From contig CP136064.1 of the NCBI GenBank assembly GCA_032622095.1, positions 191,259,794-191,323,793 on the forward strand: a stretch of DNA of 64,000 nucleotides, given 5' to 3'. The DNA comes from Siphonodentalium dalli (Eukaryota; Mollusca; Scaphopoda; Gadilida; Siphonodentaliidae). Every line of letters starts with the position of its first letter. The first letter of the stretch is position 1. Below are positions 63,137 through 64,000 of the stretch, piece by piece. The notes beneath the pieces were generated by a model that saw only the letters and a program-made list of their open reading frames with translations, made no database searches and had not been told where the DNA came from. The translations under genes were made by a program, and so were the position numbers.

Positions 63137-64000
63137 GTATGTTACCTGCTTGAATAGTTCACTCTAATTGTTCATTACATAGTATGATCTTAATATTATT
63201 CTTTATCACATAATTACCCCCTAAACCCGGCCTCATATTTTTTAGTAAGACACGCATGTATTATCGGCATGCACAGTGATGTAAGAGCTTAGCACAATGA
63301 TGTCAATGTCAATGCCAGAACTTTATTATGTTAATTAGAATTTAATTATGATATTCGATTTGTGTTACTTTATTTAGTGTTGACCGTGAGATAAACATGG
63401 GTGATAAGGGTGGTTGAAACATTTTGTCAACATGAAAAGACACATTTAAAAGAGAACTATACTTTTTCTTGAAGGTGTCTTTACTTCCTCTTTGGCTGTG
63501 ATAAGGAAATCATATTAATTTTTGTTTAACCCCAGGCATTTCGAGATCATTTTCCTTGCTAAAATGTGATTATTTGATAAAATGGATCTCAAATTCATCG
63601 CAATTCTAAACAAAATTTATTAACCTCGACACTAAATTTGATTCGAGCCTCAATAAAGCTGGGCTTGAATCAAATTTGGTTTTTTAAAGATGCATTCAGA
63701 GTTTCAGACATCCAATTACAACAATACTCAAAATCTTATTTAACATACTACAGTTAAACTTCGTTAAGTCGAATCGCAAGGGACCGTTGGATTACTTCGA
63801 GTTATCCGTGTGTTCGACTTAACCATTTCGACCATTTGGTGACCACAAATTCCAACTAGTCGAATTAATTTCGATCCAAAAATAATTGTTTTCAACTGTG
63901 TGCACGCTATATACCCACGCTATATCAATAGGAGGGGACTATGCTGATCATATACAACCGATGAGATGATATTTGGTTTGATTATATATTGAATAATATA
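63137..64000 (+). other. Intron 26 (open at window end)
   Basis: 63,753-63,880 has cagttaaacttcgttaagtc and gttcgacttaacca in inverted arrangement, like a mariner-type terminus (also at 12.66 kb). No further exon is found. Confidence 0.5.

Overview
The window is eukaryotic: AT-rich, intron-rich animal DNA with no prokaryote-style gene packing. The repeats (ATGCCCCCGA dispersed repeats, many palindromic MITEs, hAT, Crypton and LINE copies, long degenerate satellites) suggest a marine invertebrate, most likely a mollusc. That assignment is inference, because no single gene here fixes the species.

One very large plus-strand gene spans almost the whole window. I traced 26 exons from 6,677 to 63,136, with AG/GT borders and reading phases that agree at every junction except one, near 17.05-17.13 kb. 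Together they give about 8.0 kb of coding sequence (about 2,680 codons). Both gene ends lie outside what can be seen. The predicted order is: a Cys-rich, N-glycosylatable extracellular part (6.7-13.9 kb); one transmembrane helix (13.95-14.01 kb); a cytoplasmic juxtamembrane region (15.9-20.5 kb); a run of degenerate 'DPxTG...PV.G' repeats (23.9-36.7 kb); a long charged coiled-coil region with a recurring ~70-residue unit ending in 'LAxRRxxR' (36.8-54.7 kb); and a more globular C-terminal region (55.7-63.1 kb). I do not recognise a named family and give no gene symbol.

The introns are packed with mobile DNA. There are nine copies of a palindromic TA-flanked MITE; about twenty TTAA-flanked MITEs of several kinds, some carrying the same hairpin cassette; three hAT-type elements with exact 8-bp target duplications (22.4, 28.2 and 33.2 kb); a decayed hAT transposase (46.7 kb); a 5'-truncated LINE with one in-frame stop, followed by a 0.7-kb GAT-type repeat (25.6-28.1 kb); an intron-containing Crypton tyrosine recombinase with one frameshift (40.7-43.4 kb); a 14-unit, 161-bp satellite with higher-order duplication (48.7-50.9 kb) and distant relatives at 18 and 55.5 kb; and two head-to-tail RTE/SINE-like tails at 11.1-12.2 kb. 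The first 2.7 kb looks different in composition and is unresolved.

Main points of interest: the unnamed gene itself with its two repeat systems; the broken frame at exon 7; a duplicated 3' splice site before exon 12; MITE ends lying within tens of bases of many splice sites; a hairpin cassette shared by MITEs with different ends; the distant relationship between the 161-bp satellites and other repeats; and the near-intact Crypton.
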